A stretch of DNA of 7,203 nt from Paracoccaceae bacterium (GCA_007131945.1 SLPP01000417.1:1-7203), one strand, 5' to 3'; counted from the stretch's first letter, positions 1-7,028 are shown. Numbers and translations are program-made. The notes: generated by a model not told the origin, from the sequence alone.

Positions 1-878
1 ATCTCGATCCGCTCCATCAGCGGGCCGAAATCGACGAGGAGCCTGCCGCGGCCGCCGGCCTCCATCTGCGCGATGACCTCGGGCGCGAGCTGCAGGTTCC
101 AGGCATAGTCCATCTCGCCGGTCTGGAAGACCGCGCGCGCGGCACCCGTGGCGTCGCCGCCACCGGCCCAGGTGATCGAGGCGAAATAGGGCTGGGTCGG
201 CACCCGGTAGTTCTCGTTCATGACGTATTCGACGACGTCATTGGGCCGGAAATTCGCCACCCGGTAGGGGCCGGTGCCGATCGGGGCGAAGTTCTGCTCG
301 GTGCATTCGGGCGCGCGTGCGCCGAGGCAGTTCTCGAACTGCGCCTTCTGGATGATCGGCGAACCGGCGCCGACGAAGGGCTGGTAGGGGTTGGGGGTCG
401 CATCCTCGAAGGTGACGCGGACGGTGCGGTCGTCCAGCGCCTCGACGCTCTCGATCCCGGCGAAGCGGTCGCGGTAGGCACAGCCGCCCTCGGGATGGGT
501 GCAGTATTCATAGGTGAAGACCACGTCCTCGGCGGTGACCGCGGTCCCGTCGGACCAGAGCAGCCCCTCGGTCAGGACCCAGGTGATCGACTTGAGATCC
601 TCGCTGACGCCGCCGTTTTCCAGAGTCGGCAGTTCGTCCACGAGCCAGGGCGTGAGTTCGCCCTTCTCGTTGAACCGCGCCAGCGGCTCGAGCACGATCG
701 AGGCGGCGTTCATTTCCTTGGTGCCGCCCGACAGGAAGACGTTCATCGTCGAGACGGCCTGCCAGTAGATGATGTTGAGATGGCCGCTCGAGCCGCGCTC
801 GCGCTCCTCGGCGAGCGCCAGTCCCGGCACAAGCGCCAGGGCCGCGACCGCGCCCATCAGTTTCGTTCTGCGTGTCAT
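1..878 (-). CDS. Peptide/nickel-type ABC transporter substrate-binding protein (SBP family 5), C-terminus cut by window edge
   Basis: Periplasmic binding protein that would capture the ligand and deliver it to the inner-membrane importer. The frame is open from ATG at 878 to the left edge, giving 292 residues; family members usually have about 500-560, so roughly half is missing. Residues 1-23 form a Sec signal peptide (MTRRTK, hydrophobic core, probable cleavage after ALA at 21-23, before EE). Family 5 hallmarks are visible: [11 protein letters not shown] at 115-125 and PIGTGPYRV at 199-207. Two cysteine pairs (C126/C133 and C184/C192) look like periplasmic disulfides. The start is fixed by an ATGA overlap with the stop of the upstream F-type ATPase gene and by a strong AGGAG (complement of 886-890) seven bases before it. 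Ligand unknown: peptides are most likely from the family, with N-acyl amino acids or other amphipathic solutes possible. The family call is firm; the ligand is not. Confidence 0.93.
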   Translation of the reverse strand, partial: MTRRTKLMGAVAALALVPGLALAEERERGSSGHLNIIYWQAVSTMNVFLSGGTKEMNAASIVLEPLARFNEKGELTPWLVDELPTLENGGVSEDLKSITWVLTEGLLWSDGTAVTAEDVVFTYEYCTHPEGGCAYRDRFAGIESVEALDDRTVRVTFEDATPNPYQPFVGAGSPIIQKAQFENCLGARAPECTEQNFAPIGTGPYRVANFRPNDVVEYVMNENYRVPTQPYFASITWAGGGDATGAARAVFQTGEMDYAWNLQLAPEVIAQMEAGGRGRLLVDFGPLMERIE

Positions 879-1954
879 GCATCCTCTCCTTGTTGGATAT
901 GCTCGGACCTCGTCGTGGCGCCGGTTTGACCGGTGCGCGTTCTTGACTGCGGCTGCGTGGCGTCATGCAGGTGGCAGGCCACGAAACGCCCCGGCGCGAC
1001 CTCGCGGAATTCGGGGTCGATCCGGTGGCAGATGTCCATCACCTTCGGGCAGCGGGTGCAGAAGTTGCAGCCCTCCGGCGGGTTCGAGGGCGAGGGCACG
1101 TCGCCGGTCAGGATGATCCGCTCGACGCGCGCCTCGATGTCCGGGTCGGGCTCGGGCACGGCGGACATCAGCGCCTCGGTATAGGGGTGCAGCGGCTTTT
1201 CGTAGAGCCCGTCGCGCGGGGCGAGCTCGACGATCTTGCCCAGATACATCACCGCCACCCGGTCGGCGATGTGACGCACCATGCTCAGGTCGTGGCTGAT
1301 GAACATGTAGGTCAGCCCGAAACGGTCCTGCAGTTCCTCCAGCAGGTTGACGACCTGCGCCTGGATCGAGACGTCGAGCGCTGCGATCGGCTCGTCGCAG
1401 ACGATGAACTTCGGATTCAGCGCCAGCGCCCGCGCAATCCCGATCCGCTGCCGCTGCCCGCCCGAGAAGGCATGCGGGTAGCGGTTGGCGAAGTTGCGGT
1501 TGAGCCCGACCGCGTCCATGAGCTCGTAGACCCGGTTCAGCCGCTCCTTGCCCGAGAGCCTGCCGTGCTCCTCCAGCGGCTCGGCGATGATCGCGGCCAC
1601 CGTCATGCGCGGATTGAGACAGGCCTGCGGATCCTGGAAGACCATCTGCATCTTCGGCCGCAGCCTTCTGAGCTGCGTCTGGCTCATCCGGCCGATCTCG
1701 GTCCCGTCGATCCTGATCGAACCCTCGGTGATGTCGTAGAGCCGCAGCACCGCGCGCCCGCAGGTCGATTTCCCGCAGCCCGACTCGCCGACGACGCCCA
1801 ACGTCTCGCCCTCGTAGATGTCGAAGCTGACGCCATCGACGGCCTTGACGCTGCCCAGCTGCCGGCGCAGGAGCCCGCCGAGGATCGGGAAATGCATCTT
1901 GAGGTTCGTCACCTCGACCAGCTTCCGGCGGCCGCTGCCCGTATCCGCGCTCAT
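875..1954 (-). CDS. dppF: F-type ATPase of a dipeptide/oligopeptide ABC importer (DppF/OppF family)
   Basis: Cytoplasmic nucleotide-binding subunit, 359 residues, that should pair with the D-type ATPase encoded just upstream to power import. Visible motifs in order: Walker [10 protein letters not shown] at 56-64, Q-loop Q107 in VFQDP, ABC signature SGGQRQR at 164-170, Walker B FIVCDEP at 183-189 with catalytic E188, D-loop ALD at 192-194, H-loop H221. The Opp/Dpp C-terminal domain follows ([12 protein letters not shown] at 256-267) with cysteines C296, C299, C302 and C309, the pattern that in some family members binds a [4Fe-4S] cluster. Residues from about 330 form a polar, probably disordered tail whose last codons (QQGEDA) also encode the ribosome binding site of the next gene. 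Start ATG at 1954 overlaps the stop of the D-type gene as ATGA. The symbol denotes family type; substrate is not shown by the sequence. Confidence 0.95.
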   Translation of the reverse strand: MSADTGSGRRKLVEVTNLKMHFPILGGLLRRQLGSVKAVDGVSFDIYEGETLGVVGESGCGKSTCGRAVLRLYDITEGSIRIDGTEIGRMSQTQLRRLRPKMQMVFQDPQACLNPRMTVAAIIAEPLEEHGRLSGKERLNRVYELMDAVGLNRNFANRYPHAFSGGQRQRIGIARALALNPKFIVCDEPIAALDVSIQAQVVNLLEELQDRFGLTYMFISHDLSMVRHIADRVAVMYLGKIVELAPRDGLYEKPLHPYTEALMSAVPEPDPDIEARVERIILTGDVPSPSNPPEGCNFCTRCPKVMDICHRIDPEFREVAPGRFVACHLHDATQPQSRTRTGQTGATTRSEHIQQGEDA

Positions 1955-2949
1955 ACCGGAGCCCCCGTCCGGTGATCCCAGAAACAGGCGGTGTCGTGGC
2001 CCTTGCCGATGTCGCGCCGCGGCGGGTTCTGGCGGTGGCAGCGGTCGAAGGCGAATTCGCAGCGGGCGCGGAACGGGCAGGCCGAGGGATGCGCGCCGAG
2101 GATCGGCGGCTGCCCCTCGATCACCTTGAGCTTCGCCTCGCGCGGCTCGCGCAATTTCGGCACGGTCTGCAAAAGCGCGCGGGTATAGGGATGCGCCGGG
2201 TTGGCGAAGACCTCGCGCACCGGCCCGTGCTCGACCACCTGGCCGCCATACATCACCAGCACCCGGTCGGCGATGCCGGCGATCACGCCGAGATCGTGCG
2301 TGATCCAGATGATCGCCATGCCCAGCCGCTGGCGCAACTCCTTCACCAGTTCCAGGATCTGCGCCTGGATCGTGACGTCGAGCGCCGTCGTCGGCTCGTC
2401 GGCGATCAGCACCTTGGGGTCGCAGGCGAGCGCGATGGCGATCATCACCCGCTGCCGCATCCCGCCCGAGAACTGGTGCGGAAAGTCCTTCAGCCGCCGC
2501 TCGGCATCGGGAATGCCGACGAGATTCAGCAATTCGACCGCGCGGGCGCGGGCGCGCCGGCGGTCCATCTTCATGTGCTTGCGCAGGGGCTCCATGATCT
2601 GGAAGCCGACGGTGAAGACCGGGTTCAGGGAGGTCATCGGGTCCTGGAAGACGAAGCCCACCTCGCGCCCGCGCACCTTGCGCAGCCCCTCGGGCGTGGC
2701 TTTCAGCAGGTCGCGGCCGGCGAGCAGCACCTCGCCCTCGCGCACCTCCGCCGGCGGCGAGGGCAGAAGGCCGAGGAGCGACATCATCGTCACCGACTTG
2801 CCCGAGCCGGATTCGCCGACGACGCCCAGCAGCTCGCCCGGCTTCAGGCTGAAGCTGACCGAATTGACCGCGTGGATATCGCCCGCGCGCGTGCGGAACA
2901 CGGTCTTCAGGTCCTTGACGTCAAGAACGGGCGCGGCCCCGTCGGGCAT
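1951..2949 (-). CDS. dppD: D-type ATPase of a dipeptide/oligopeptide ABC importer (DppD/OppD family)
   Basis: Cytoplasmic ATPase subunit, 332 residues, normal length for the family and first gene of the minus-strand operon. Motifs: Walker A GESGSGKS at 45-52, Q-loop Q102 in [12 protein letters not shown], signature SGGMRQR at 161-167, Walker B LIADEP at 181-186, D-loop ALDV at 189-192, H-loop H218 in ITHDL. The C-terminal Opp/Dpp domain has [12 protein letters not shown] at 253-264 and cysteines C291, C297, C304 and C322 (C-x5-C-x6-C-x17-C), matching the family's cluster-type cysteine pattern. The start ATG at 2949 is preceded on the minus strand by a GGGAGGG ribosome binding site (complement of about 2954-2960). 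The last four bases overlap the F-type gene (ATGA), predicting translational coupling and balanced synthesis of the two ATPases. The symbol is by family type; whether the complex carries peptides, nickel or another solute cannot be read here. Confidence 0.95.
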   Translation of the reverse strand: MPDGAAPVLDVKDLKTVFRTRAGDIHAVNSVSFSLKPGELLGVVGESGSGKSVTMMSLLGLLPSPPAEVREGEVLLAGRDLLKATPEGLRKVRGREVGFVFQDPMTSLNPVFTVGFQIMEPLRKHMKMDRRRARARAVELLNLVGIPDAERRLKDFPHQFSGGMRQRVMIAIALACDPKVLIADEPTTALDVTIQAQILELVKELRQRLGMAIIWITHDLGVIAGIADRVLVMYGGQVVEHGPVREVFANPAHPYTRALLQTVPKLREPREAKLKVIEGQPPILGAHPSACPFRARCEFAFDRCHRQNPPRRDIGKGHDTACFWDHRTGAPV

Positions 2950-3148
2950 GCTTCCCTCCCCAGGGATATCGTTGTCTTGCGCCCGTTTTCGGGTTCGCGT
3001 CTCGGGCCACCTTTACAACAATCCCGCGACCCGGCAAGAAAAAAACCAGTGGTTGCAATCCGGCTTTCGCCGGGACGACCGATCCGCCCGGTTCCTGCGC
3101 GCGACGCCGCATCGCCGGGCCCTGCCGACCGCGTCGCCGGAGTGATCC
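2950..3148. promoter_or_regulatory. Divergent intergenic region between the ABC importer operon and the argE-like gene
   Basis: This stretch must contain the start signals for both directions. On the minus strand a weak sigma-70-like pair can be proposed: TTGCCG (complement of 3032-3037), 16-base spacer, TAAAGG (complement of 3010-3015); the -10 match is poor. Between it and the D-type ATPase start lies a small inverted repeat, CCCG-TTTT-CGGG at 2982-2993, which would be in the leader. The plus side shows no convincing promoter, but a GGAG ribosome binding site at 3139-3142 lies six bases before the ATG at 3149. A REP-like element lies in the middle and is listed separately. I see no gene here. 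Confidence 0.4.
3036..3080. repeat. REP-like palindromic element with adjoining poly-A/T tract
   Basis: The core is a hairpin, CCGGC (3060-3064), loop TTTC, GCCGG (3069-3073), extendable by a T-G pair to 3059-3074 and followed by GACGAC. Next to it are TGGTTGCAATC and a run of seven A (3039-3045). From memory, this core (CCGGCTTTCGCCGG followed by GAYGAC) is a dispersed intergenic palindrome in many Proteobacteria; its translations give the familiar spurious peptides GFRRDD and VPAKAG, both of which occur here when the two strands are translated. Only one copy lies in this window, so its repeat status rests on recognition, not on counting. On the minus strand the hairpin is followed at a distance by a T tract, but it lies upstream of a gene start, so a terminator role for a listed gene is unlikely. 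Confidence 0.6.
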
Positions 3149-4321
3149 ATGCCCGGCCCCCAGATCCTGCCGCCGCGCGCCATCCTCGAGCGGCTGATCG
3201 CCTTTCCGACGGTCAGCGCCGACAGCAATCTCGCGCTGATCGACTGGGTGGCGGACTATCTCGCCGCGCACGGGATCGCCGCGACGCGCGTGCCCTCGCC
3301 CTGCGGCACCAAGGCGCATCTCTTCGCCCAGACCGGCCCGGCGGTACCCGGCGGCGTGGTGCTCTCGGGCCACAGCGACGTCGTCCCGGTCGACGGACAG
3401 GCCTGGACGACCGATCCCTGGCGGCTGACCGAGAAGGGCGGCGCGCTCTACGGGCGCGGGACCTGCGACATGAAGGGTTTCGTCGCGCTCGCCATCGACG
3501 CGATGGCCAAGGCCGCCGCCATGCCGCTGGCCCGACCGCTGCAGCTCGCGCTCTCCTATGACGAGGAGGTCGGCTGCATGGCCGTGGCGGATCTGGTCGA
3601 GGCGATGGTCGGCGCGCTGCCCCGCGCGCGGGCGGTGATCGTCGGCGAGCCGTCGATGATGCGGCTGGTGACCGGCCACAAGGGCGGGATCGGCTACCGC
3701 GTGCATGTGCGCGGCCATGCGGTGCATTCCTCGCGCCAGCCCTACGGCGTGAGCGCGATCATGGAGGGGGCGAAGCTGATCGACTGGGCCAACCGCGCCA
3801 ATGCCAGGAACGCCGCGCACCCGCCGTCGCCCGAGGCCGCACCCTTCGATCCGCCCTTCACGACGCTCAATGTCGGCCGGATCGCGGGCGGCACCGCGCA
3901 TAACATCACCGCGCAGGACTGCGCCTTCGACCTGACCTTCCGCGTCGTGCCGGGCGAGGATCCCGGGGACTGGATCGCCAGCGCCCGCGCCGAGGCCGAC
4001 CGCATCGAGGCGGGGATGCAGAGGGTCCACCCCGAGACCGGCATCACGCTGGAGCAGGTCTTCCACGCCCCGGCGCTCGCGCCCGAGGCGGGCGGCGCCG
4101 CCGAGGCACTGGTCCGGCGGCTGACCGGCGACAATGCCAGCCACGTCGTCAGCTACGGCACCGAGGGCGGGCAGTTCCAGGCGCGCGGCTACTCGGTCGT
4201 CGTCTGCGGCCCCGGCGACATCGCCCAGGCGCACCAGCCCGACGAATTCGTCAGCCTCGCGCAGTTCGCCGCCGCCGAGGCCTTCCTCGACCGGCTGCTC
4301 GCCGATCTCTGCGCGTCCTGA
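3149..4321 (+). CDS. argE: ArgE-type M20 metallopeptidase (acetylornithine deacetylase-like)
   Basis: Cytoplasmic di-zinc hydrolase of 390 residues expected to remove an N-acetyl or other N-acyl group from an amino acid such as N-acetylornithine. The ArgE/DapE/M20A layout is complete: SGHSDVVPVDGQ at 73-84 with metal ligand H75 and D77, GRGTCDMKG at 102-110 with bridging D107, YDEEVGC at 137-143 with general base E139 and ligand E140, VGEPS at 165-169 with E167, the lid-domain GHAVHSS at 189-195 with H193, and the final ligand H362 in AQAHQPDE. Catalytic residues are intact and length is normal. The start is supported by GGAG six bases upstream. It is divergent from the importer operon and lies upstream of two further M20 enzymes. 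Alphaproteobacteria commonly recycle acetyl groups with ArgJ, so a scavenging rather than biosynthetic role is plausible. The ArgE subfamily is recognised; the true acyl substrate is uncertain. Confidence 0.88.
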   Translation: MPGPQILPPRAILERLIAFPTVSADSNLALIDWVADYLAAHGIAATRVPSPCGTKAHLFAQTGPAVPGGVVLSGHSDVVPVDGQAWTTDPWRLTEKGGALYGRGTCDMKGFVALAIDAMAKAAAMPLARPLQLALSYDEEVGCMAVADLVEAMVGALPRARAVIVGEPSMMRLVTGHKGGIGYRVHVRGHAVHSSRQPYGVSAIMEGAKLIDWANRANARNAAHPPSPEAAPFDPPFTTLNVGRIAGGTAHNITAQDCAFDLTFRVVPGEDPGDWIASARAEADRIEAGMQRVHPETGITLEQVFHAPALAPEAGGAAEALVRRLTGDNASHVVSYGTEGGQFQARGYSVVVCGPGDIAQAHQPDEFVSLAQFAAAEAFLDRLLADLCAS

Positions 4322-4344
4322 CCTTGCGTCCTGAACCGGCAAGG
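4322..4344 (+). terminator. Possible hairpin directly after the argE-like stop codon
   Basis: CCTTGC (4322-4327) and GCAAGG (4339-4344) form a perfect six-base stem with an 11-base loop, starting at the base after the TGA stop. No T tract follows, so this could be a weak terminator, an mRNA 3'-end stabilising hairpin, or chance in GC-rich DNA. Confidence 0.3.
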
Positions 4345-4360
4345 CGGGCCGCGAAAAGTT

Positions 4361-4431
4361 TCATTGCGGTTAACGGCGCCGTTTTGTCGTTATAAAACAT
4401 TGGCTTGCGAAAGCGTCCGCATGCGGACGCT
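4361..4431 (+). promoter_or_regulatory. Candidate promoter/operator region for the tandem M20 genes, with two perfect palindromes
   Basis: This is the most AT-rich part of the 248-base gap 4322-4569. A 12-base perfect palindrome AACGGCGCCGTT (4372-4383) and a 20-base perfect palindrome AGCGTCCGCATGCGGACGCT (4412-4431) flank a TATAAA box (4391-4396). A further short inverted repeat, GTTTT (4381-4385) with AAAAC (4394-4398), is nested between them. TTGCGG at 4364-4369 could be a -35 but its 21-base spacing from TATAAA is long; TTAACG at 4370-4375 would give 15. Palindromes around a -10 element are typical of dimeric repressor sites, but no regulator gene is visible in the window. The remainder of the gap to 4569 is GC-rich with nothing else I can support. 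Confidence 0.4.
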
Positions 4432-4569
4432 GGCCGCTCGAGGCGGGTTTTCAACGCCTGCCGCTCGCGCCACCCAGGCAGGGCCACCGCAACCCGCGCC
4501 GCCCGGCCCTTGCCCTCCGCCCGGCTTTTCGCGATGAACATGTGAACCTTTCGCCGCCGGACGACATTC

Positions 4570-5736
4570 ATGCCCGTGAAGAACCGCTTCGCCGACCTCC
4601 ACCCCGCGCTGACCGCGCTGCGCCACGATTTCCACCAGCATCCCGAGCTGATGTACGATGTCCACCGCACCGCCGGCATCGTCGCCGAAAAGCTGCGCGA
4701 GATCGGCTGCGACGAGGTGGTCGAGGGGATCGGCCGGACCGGCGTCGTCGGCGTGATCCGCGGCCGCGCCACCGCCTCGGGCCGGGTCGTCGGCCTGCGC
4801 GCCGACATGGACGCGCTGCCGATCCACGAGGCGACCGGGGCGGCGCATGCCTCGCGCGTGCCGGGCAGGATGCATGCCTGCGGCCATGACGGGCACACGG
4901 TGATGCTGCTCGGCGCGGCGCAGTACCTCGCCGAGACGCGCAATTTCGACGGCACGGCAGTGCTGATCTTCCAGCCCGCCGAGGAGGGCGGCGCCGGCGG
5001 TCGGGCGATGGTCGAGGACGGGCTGATGGAGCGCTTCGGCATCGAGGAGGTCTACGGGCTGCACAACATGCCCGGCCTGCCGCCCGGCCAGTTCGCCATC
5101 CGCGCCGGCGCGATGCTCGCCTCGGCCGACGAGTTCGAGATCACCGTCACCGGCCGCGGCGGGCATGCCGGCATGCCGCATCGCGCCATCGACACGACGC
5201 TCGTCGCCAGCCACATCGTCGTCGCGCTGCAGTCGATCGTGGCGCGCAACGCCGACCCGCTCGGCTCGATCGTCGTCACGGTGGGCAGCTTTCACACCGA
5301 CAGCACCGCCTCGAACGTGATCGCGCACGAAGTGGTGCTGCAGGGCACCGTGCGCTGCCTCGATTCCGGCCTGCGCGATCTGGCCGAGGAACGCGTGAAG
5401 GCGCTGGCCACCGCCACCGCCATGGCCTACGGCGCCAGCGCCGAGGTGCATTACGAGCGCGGCTACCCGGTGACCATGAACGCCCCCGAGAATACCGAAT
5501 TCGCCGCCGCCGCGGCCGCCGCCGTCGCCGGTCATGTCGACCGCGAGATGAAGCCGATCATGCCGGCCGAGGATTTCGCCTACATGCTGGAAGCCCGCCC
5601 CGGCGCGTATATCTTCCTCGGCAACGGCGACTCCGCCCAGTGCCACCACCCGGCCTACGACTTCAACGACGCCATCATCCCCGTGGGCAGCAGCTGGTTC
5701 GCGACCCTCGCCGAACAGCGCATGCCGATAACCTGA
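4570..5736 (+). CDS. M20D aminoacylase / hippurate hydrolase-like amidohydrolase, first of a tandem pair
   Basis: Cytoplasmic metal-dependent hydrolase of 388 residues, normal for the M20D family, expected to cleave the amide bond of N-acyl amino acids (hippurate, N-acetyl amino acids, indoleacetyl conjugates are family substrates). Motifs: LRADMDALPI at 76-85, metal-binding MHACGHDGHT at 101-110 (C104, H106), FQPAEEGGAGG at 134-144 (general base E138, ligand E139), LHNMPG at 164-169 (H165), lid-domain GRGGHAGMPH at 195-204 (H199), EDFAYML at 334-340 and CHHPAYDFND at 358-367 (ligand H359). The active site looks complete. The start ATG at 4570 is supported by the identical MPVKNRFA beginning in the downstream paralogue; its ribosome binding site is weak (GGACGA at 4559-4564). 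It probably has its own promoter in the preceding gap and is co-transcribed with the next gene. The substrate cannot be distinguished within the family. Confidence 0.93.
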   Translation: MPVKNRFADLHPALTALRHDFHQHPELMYDVHRTAGIVAEKLREIGCDEVVEGIGRTGVVGVIRGRATASGRVVGLRADMDALPIHEATGAAHASRVPGRMHACGHDGHTVMLLGAAQYLAETRNFDGTAVLIFQPAEEGGAGGRAMVEDGLMERFGIEEVYGLHNMPGLPPGQFAIRAGAMLASADEFEITVTGRGGHAGMPHRAIDTTLVASHIVVALQSIVARNADPLGSIVVTVGSFHTDSTASNVIAHEVVLQGTVRCLDSGLRDLAEERVKALATATAMAYGASAEVHYERGYPVTMNAPENTEFAAAAAAAVAGHVDREMKPIMPAEDFAYMLEARPGAYIFLGNGDSAQCHHPAYDFNDAIIPVGSSWFATLAEQRMPIT

Positions 5737-5739
5737 ACC

Positions 5740-5746
5740 AGAGGAA
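5740..5746 (+). promoter_or_regulatory. Ribosome binding site of the second M20D gene
   Basis: AGAGGAA sits five bases before the ATG at 5752, inside the 15-base gap between the twin genes. It is clearly better than the site of the first twin, so the second gene need not depend on coupling and may be translated more strongly. Confidence 0.7.
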
Positions 5747-5751
5747 CCTCC

Positions 5752-6915
5752 ATGCCCGTCAAGAACCGCTTCGCCGAGCTTCTGCCCGAGATCACCGCCT
5801 GGCGCCGCGACTTCCACGAACACCCCGAGCTTCTCTACGAGGTGCACCGCACCGCCGGGATTGTCGCCGCGAAGCTGCGCGAATTCGGTTGCGACGAGGT
5901 GGTCGAGGGGATCGGGCGCACCGGCGTCGTCGGCGTCATCCGCGGCAAGGCGAACGGCTCGGGCCGGGTGATCGGGCTGCGCGCCGACATGGATGCGCTG
6001 CCGATCATCGAGGCGACGGGCTCGGCGCATGCCTCGAAGGTGCCGGGCAAGATGCACGCCTGCGGCCATGACGGCCACACGGCGATGCTTCTCGGTGCCG
6101 CGAAATACCTCGCAGAGACGCGCAACTTCGACGGCACCGCGGTCGTCATCTTCCAGCCCGCCGAGGAGGGCGGCGCCGGCGGGCGGGCGATGTGCGAGGA
6201 CGGGCTGATGGAGCGCTTCGGCATCCAGGAAGTCTACGGCATGCACAACATGCCCGGCCTGCCGCTGGGCTCCTTCGCCATCCGCGAGGGCGCCTTCTTC
6301 GCCGCCACCGACACCTTCCTGATCCGGCTCGAGGGCAAGGGCGGGCACGCCGCCAAGCCGCACGAAACGGTGGACACGACCGTCGTCGCCGCGCAGCTGG
6401 TCACCGCGCTGCAGACCATCGCCAGCCGCAACCACGACCCGGTGAAGAACCTCGTCGTCTCGGTCACCTCGTTCCGGACCGAATCGCAGGCCTTCAACGT
6501 CATCCCGCAGCATGTCGAGCTGAAGGGTACCGTGCGCACGATGGACCCGGCGACGCGCGAAATGGCCGAGACGCGGATCAAGGCGCTCGTCACCGGGGTC
6601 GCCGGCGCCTTCGGGGCGACGGCGCAGGTCGAGTACATGCGCGGCTACCCGGTGATGGTGAACAGCCCCGAACAGACCGAATTCGCCGCCGGGGTGGCGC
6701 GCAGGGTCGCCGGTGACTGTCGCCCGGCGCCGCTGATCATGGGCGGCGAGGATTTCGCCTACATGCTGGAGGAGCGCCCCGGCGCCTATATCCTCGTCGG
6801 CAACGGCGACACCGCGCAGGTGCACCACCCGGAATACGATTTCGACGACGACGCGATCCCGGCGGGCTGCAGCTGGTGGGCCGGGATCGTCGAGGAGCGG
6901 ATGCCGGCGGGCTGA
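5752..6915 (+). CDS. M20D aminoacylase / hippurate hydrolase-like amidohydrolase, second of a tandem pair
   Basis: A 387-residue paralogue of the preceding enzyme with the same predicted chemistry. The metal-site motifs are intact: MHACGHDGHT at 101-110 (C104, H106), FQPAEEGGAGG at 134-144 (E138, E139), MHNMPG at 164-169 (H165), GKGGHAAKPH at 195-204 (H199), GGEDFAYMLE at 331-340 and VHHPEYDF at 357-364 (ligand H358). By hand alignment it shares about 84% of the first 180 residues with its twin but only about 56% of the rest, with the lid/dimerisation part (about 181-290) near 51%. Differences next to the active site include H86 to I and V148 to C. One residue is missing around 321-330 relative to the twin. 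It lies 15 bases downstream of the twin, so the two are very likely one transcript and arose by duplication. The substrate is unknown; divergence in the lid suggests a different specificity. Confidence 0.93.
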   Translation: MPVKNRFAELLPEITAWRRDFHEHPELLYEVHRTAGIVAAKLREFGCDEVVEGIGRTGVVGVIRGKANGSGRVIGLRADMDALPIIEATGSAHASKVPGKMHACGHDGHTAMLLGAAKYLAETRNFDGTAVVIFQPAEEGGAGGRAMCEDGLMERFGIQEVYGMHNMPGLPLGSFAIREGAFFAATDTFLIRLEGKGGHAAKPHETVDTTVVAAQLVTALQTIASRNHDPVKNLVVSVTSFRTESQAFNVIPQHVELKGTVRTMDPATREMAETRIKALVTGVAGAFGATAQVEYMRGYPVMVNSPEQTEFAAGVARRVAGDCRPAPLIMGGEDFAYMLEERPGAYILVGNGDTAQVHHPEYDFDDDAIPAGCSWWAGIVEERMPAG

Positions 6916-6993
6916 CGCCGGCGCGCCCGATCCGCCCGCCCGATCGCCCGCCGGTATCCGCTTCCAGCGACGGCGGTCCGCAACGCGAAACGC

Positions 6994-7006
6994 GCCCCGA
7001 TGGGGC
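6994..7006. terminator. Weak hairpin in the convergent gap
   Basis: GCCCC-GAT-GGGGC is a five-base GC stem with a three-base loop, about 80 bases after the stop of the second M20D gene and also downstream of the convergent minus-strand gene. Neither side has a clear T run, so rho-independent termination is only a possibility. Confidence 0.3.
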
Positions 7007-7013
7007 ACGTTCC

Positions 7014-7028
7014 GGCCGCCCGGCGGCC
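7014..7028. terminator. GC-rich hairpin just past the minus-strand gene's stop
   Basis: GGCCGC (7014-7019), loop CCG, GCGGCC (7023-7028) is a perfect six-base stem five bases beyond the stop codon of the minus-strand gene ending at 7034. Its position suits a transcript end, but no T tract follows on the minus strand. Chance palindromes are frequent in DNA of this composition. Confidence 0.3.

Noticed and set aside
965..1975. A 336-codon plus-strand open frame opposite the F-type ATPase gene
   Set aside because: Antisense shadow produced by GC-rich third positions; the minus strand has all ABC ATPase motifs in frame.
3038..3074. The REP-like hairpin plus A/T run as a terminator on the minus strand
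   Set aside because: The T tract is about 13 bases away from the stem and no minus-strand gene ends here; the element lies upstream of the importer operon.
1972..3561. A 529-codon plus-strand open frame spanning the D-type ATPase gene, the intergenic region and part of the argE-like gene
   Set aside because: Antisense to a perfect ATPase gene, then out of frame with the M20 gene; low-complexity Arg/Ala/His protein without motifs.
2921..4342. A 473-codon minus-strand open frame opposite the argE-like gene
   Set aside because: Shadow of the ArgE-type coding region, with no domain; it also runs through the REP-like element, whose translation gives the familiar spurious VPAKAG peptide.
4412..4431. 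The 20-base palindrome as a rho-independent terminator of the argE-like gene
   Set aside because: It is about 90 bases past the stop, is a perfect palindrome without a loop, and is not followed by a T run; an operator role is more likely.
4534..4545. A three-codon ATG-AAC-ATG-TGA frame upstream of the first M20D gene as a regulatory upstream ORF
   Set aside because: No ribosome binding site ahead of it and no repeated regulatory codons; short frames like this are expected by chance.
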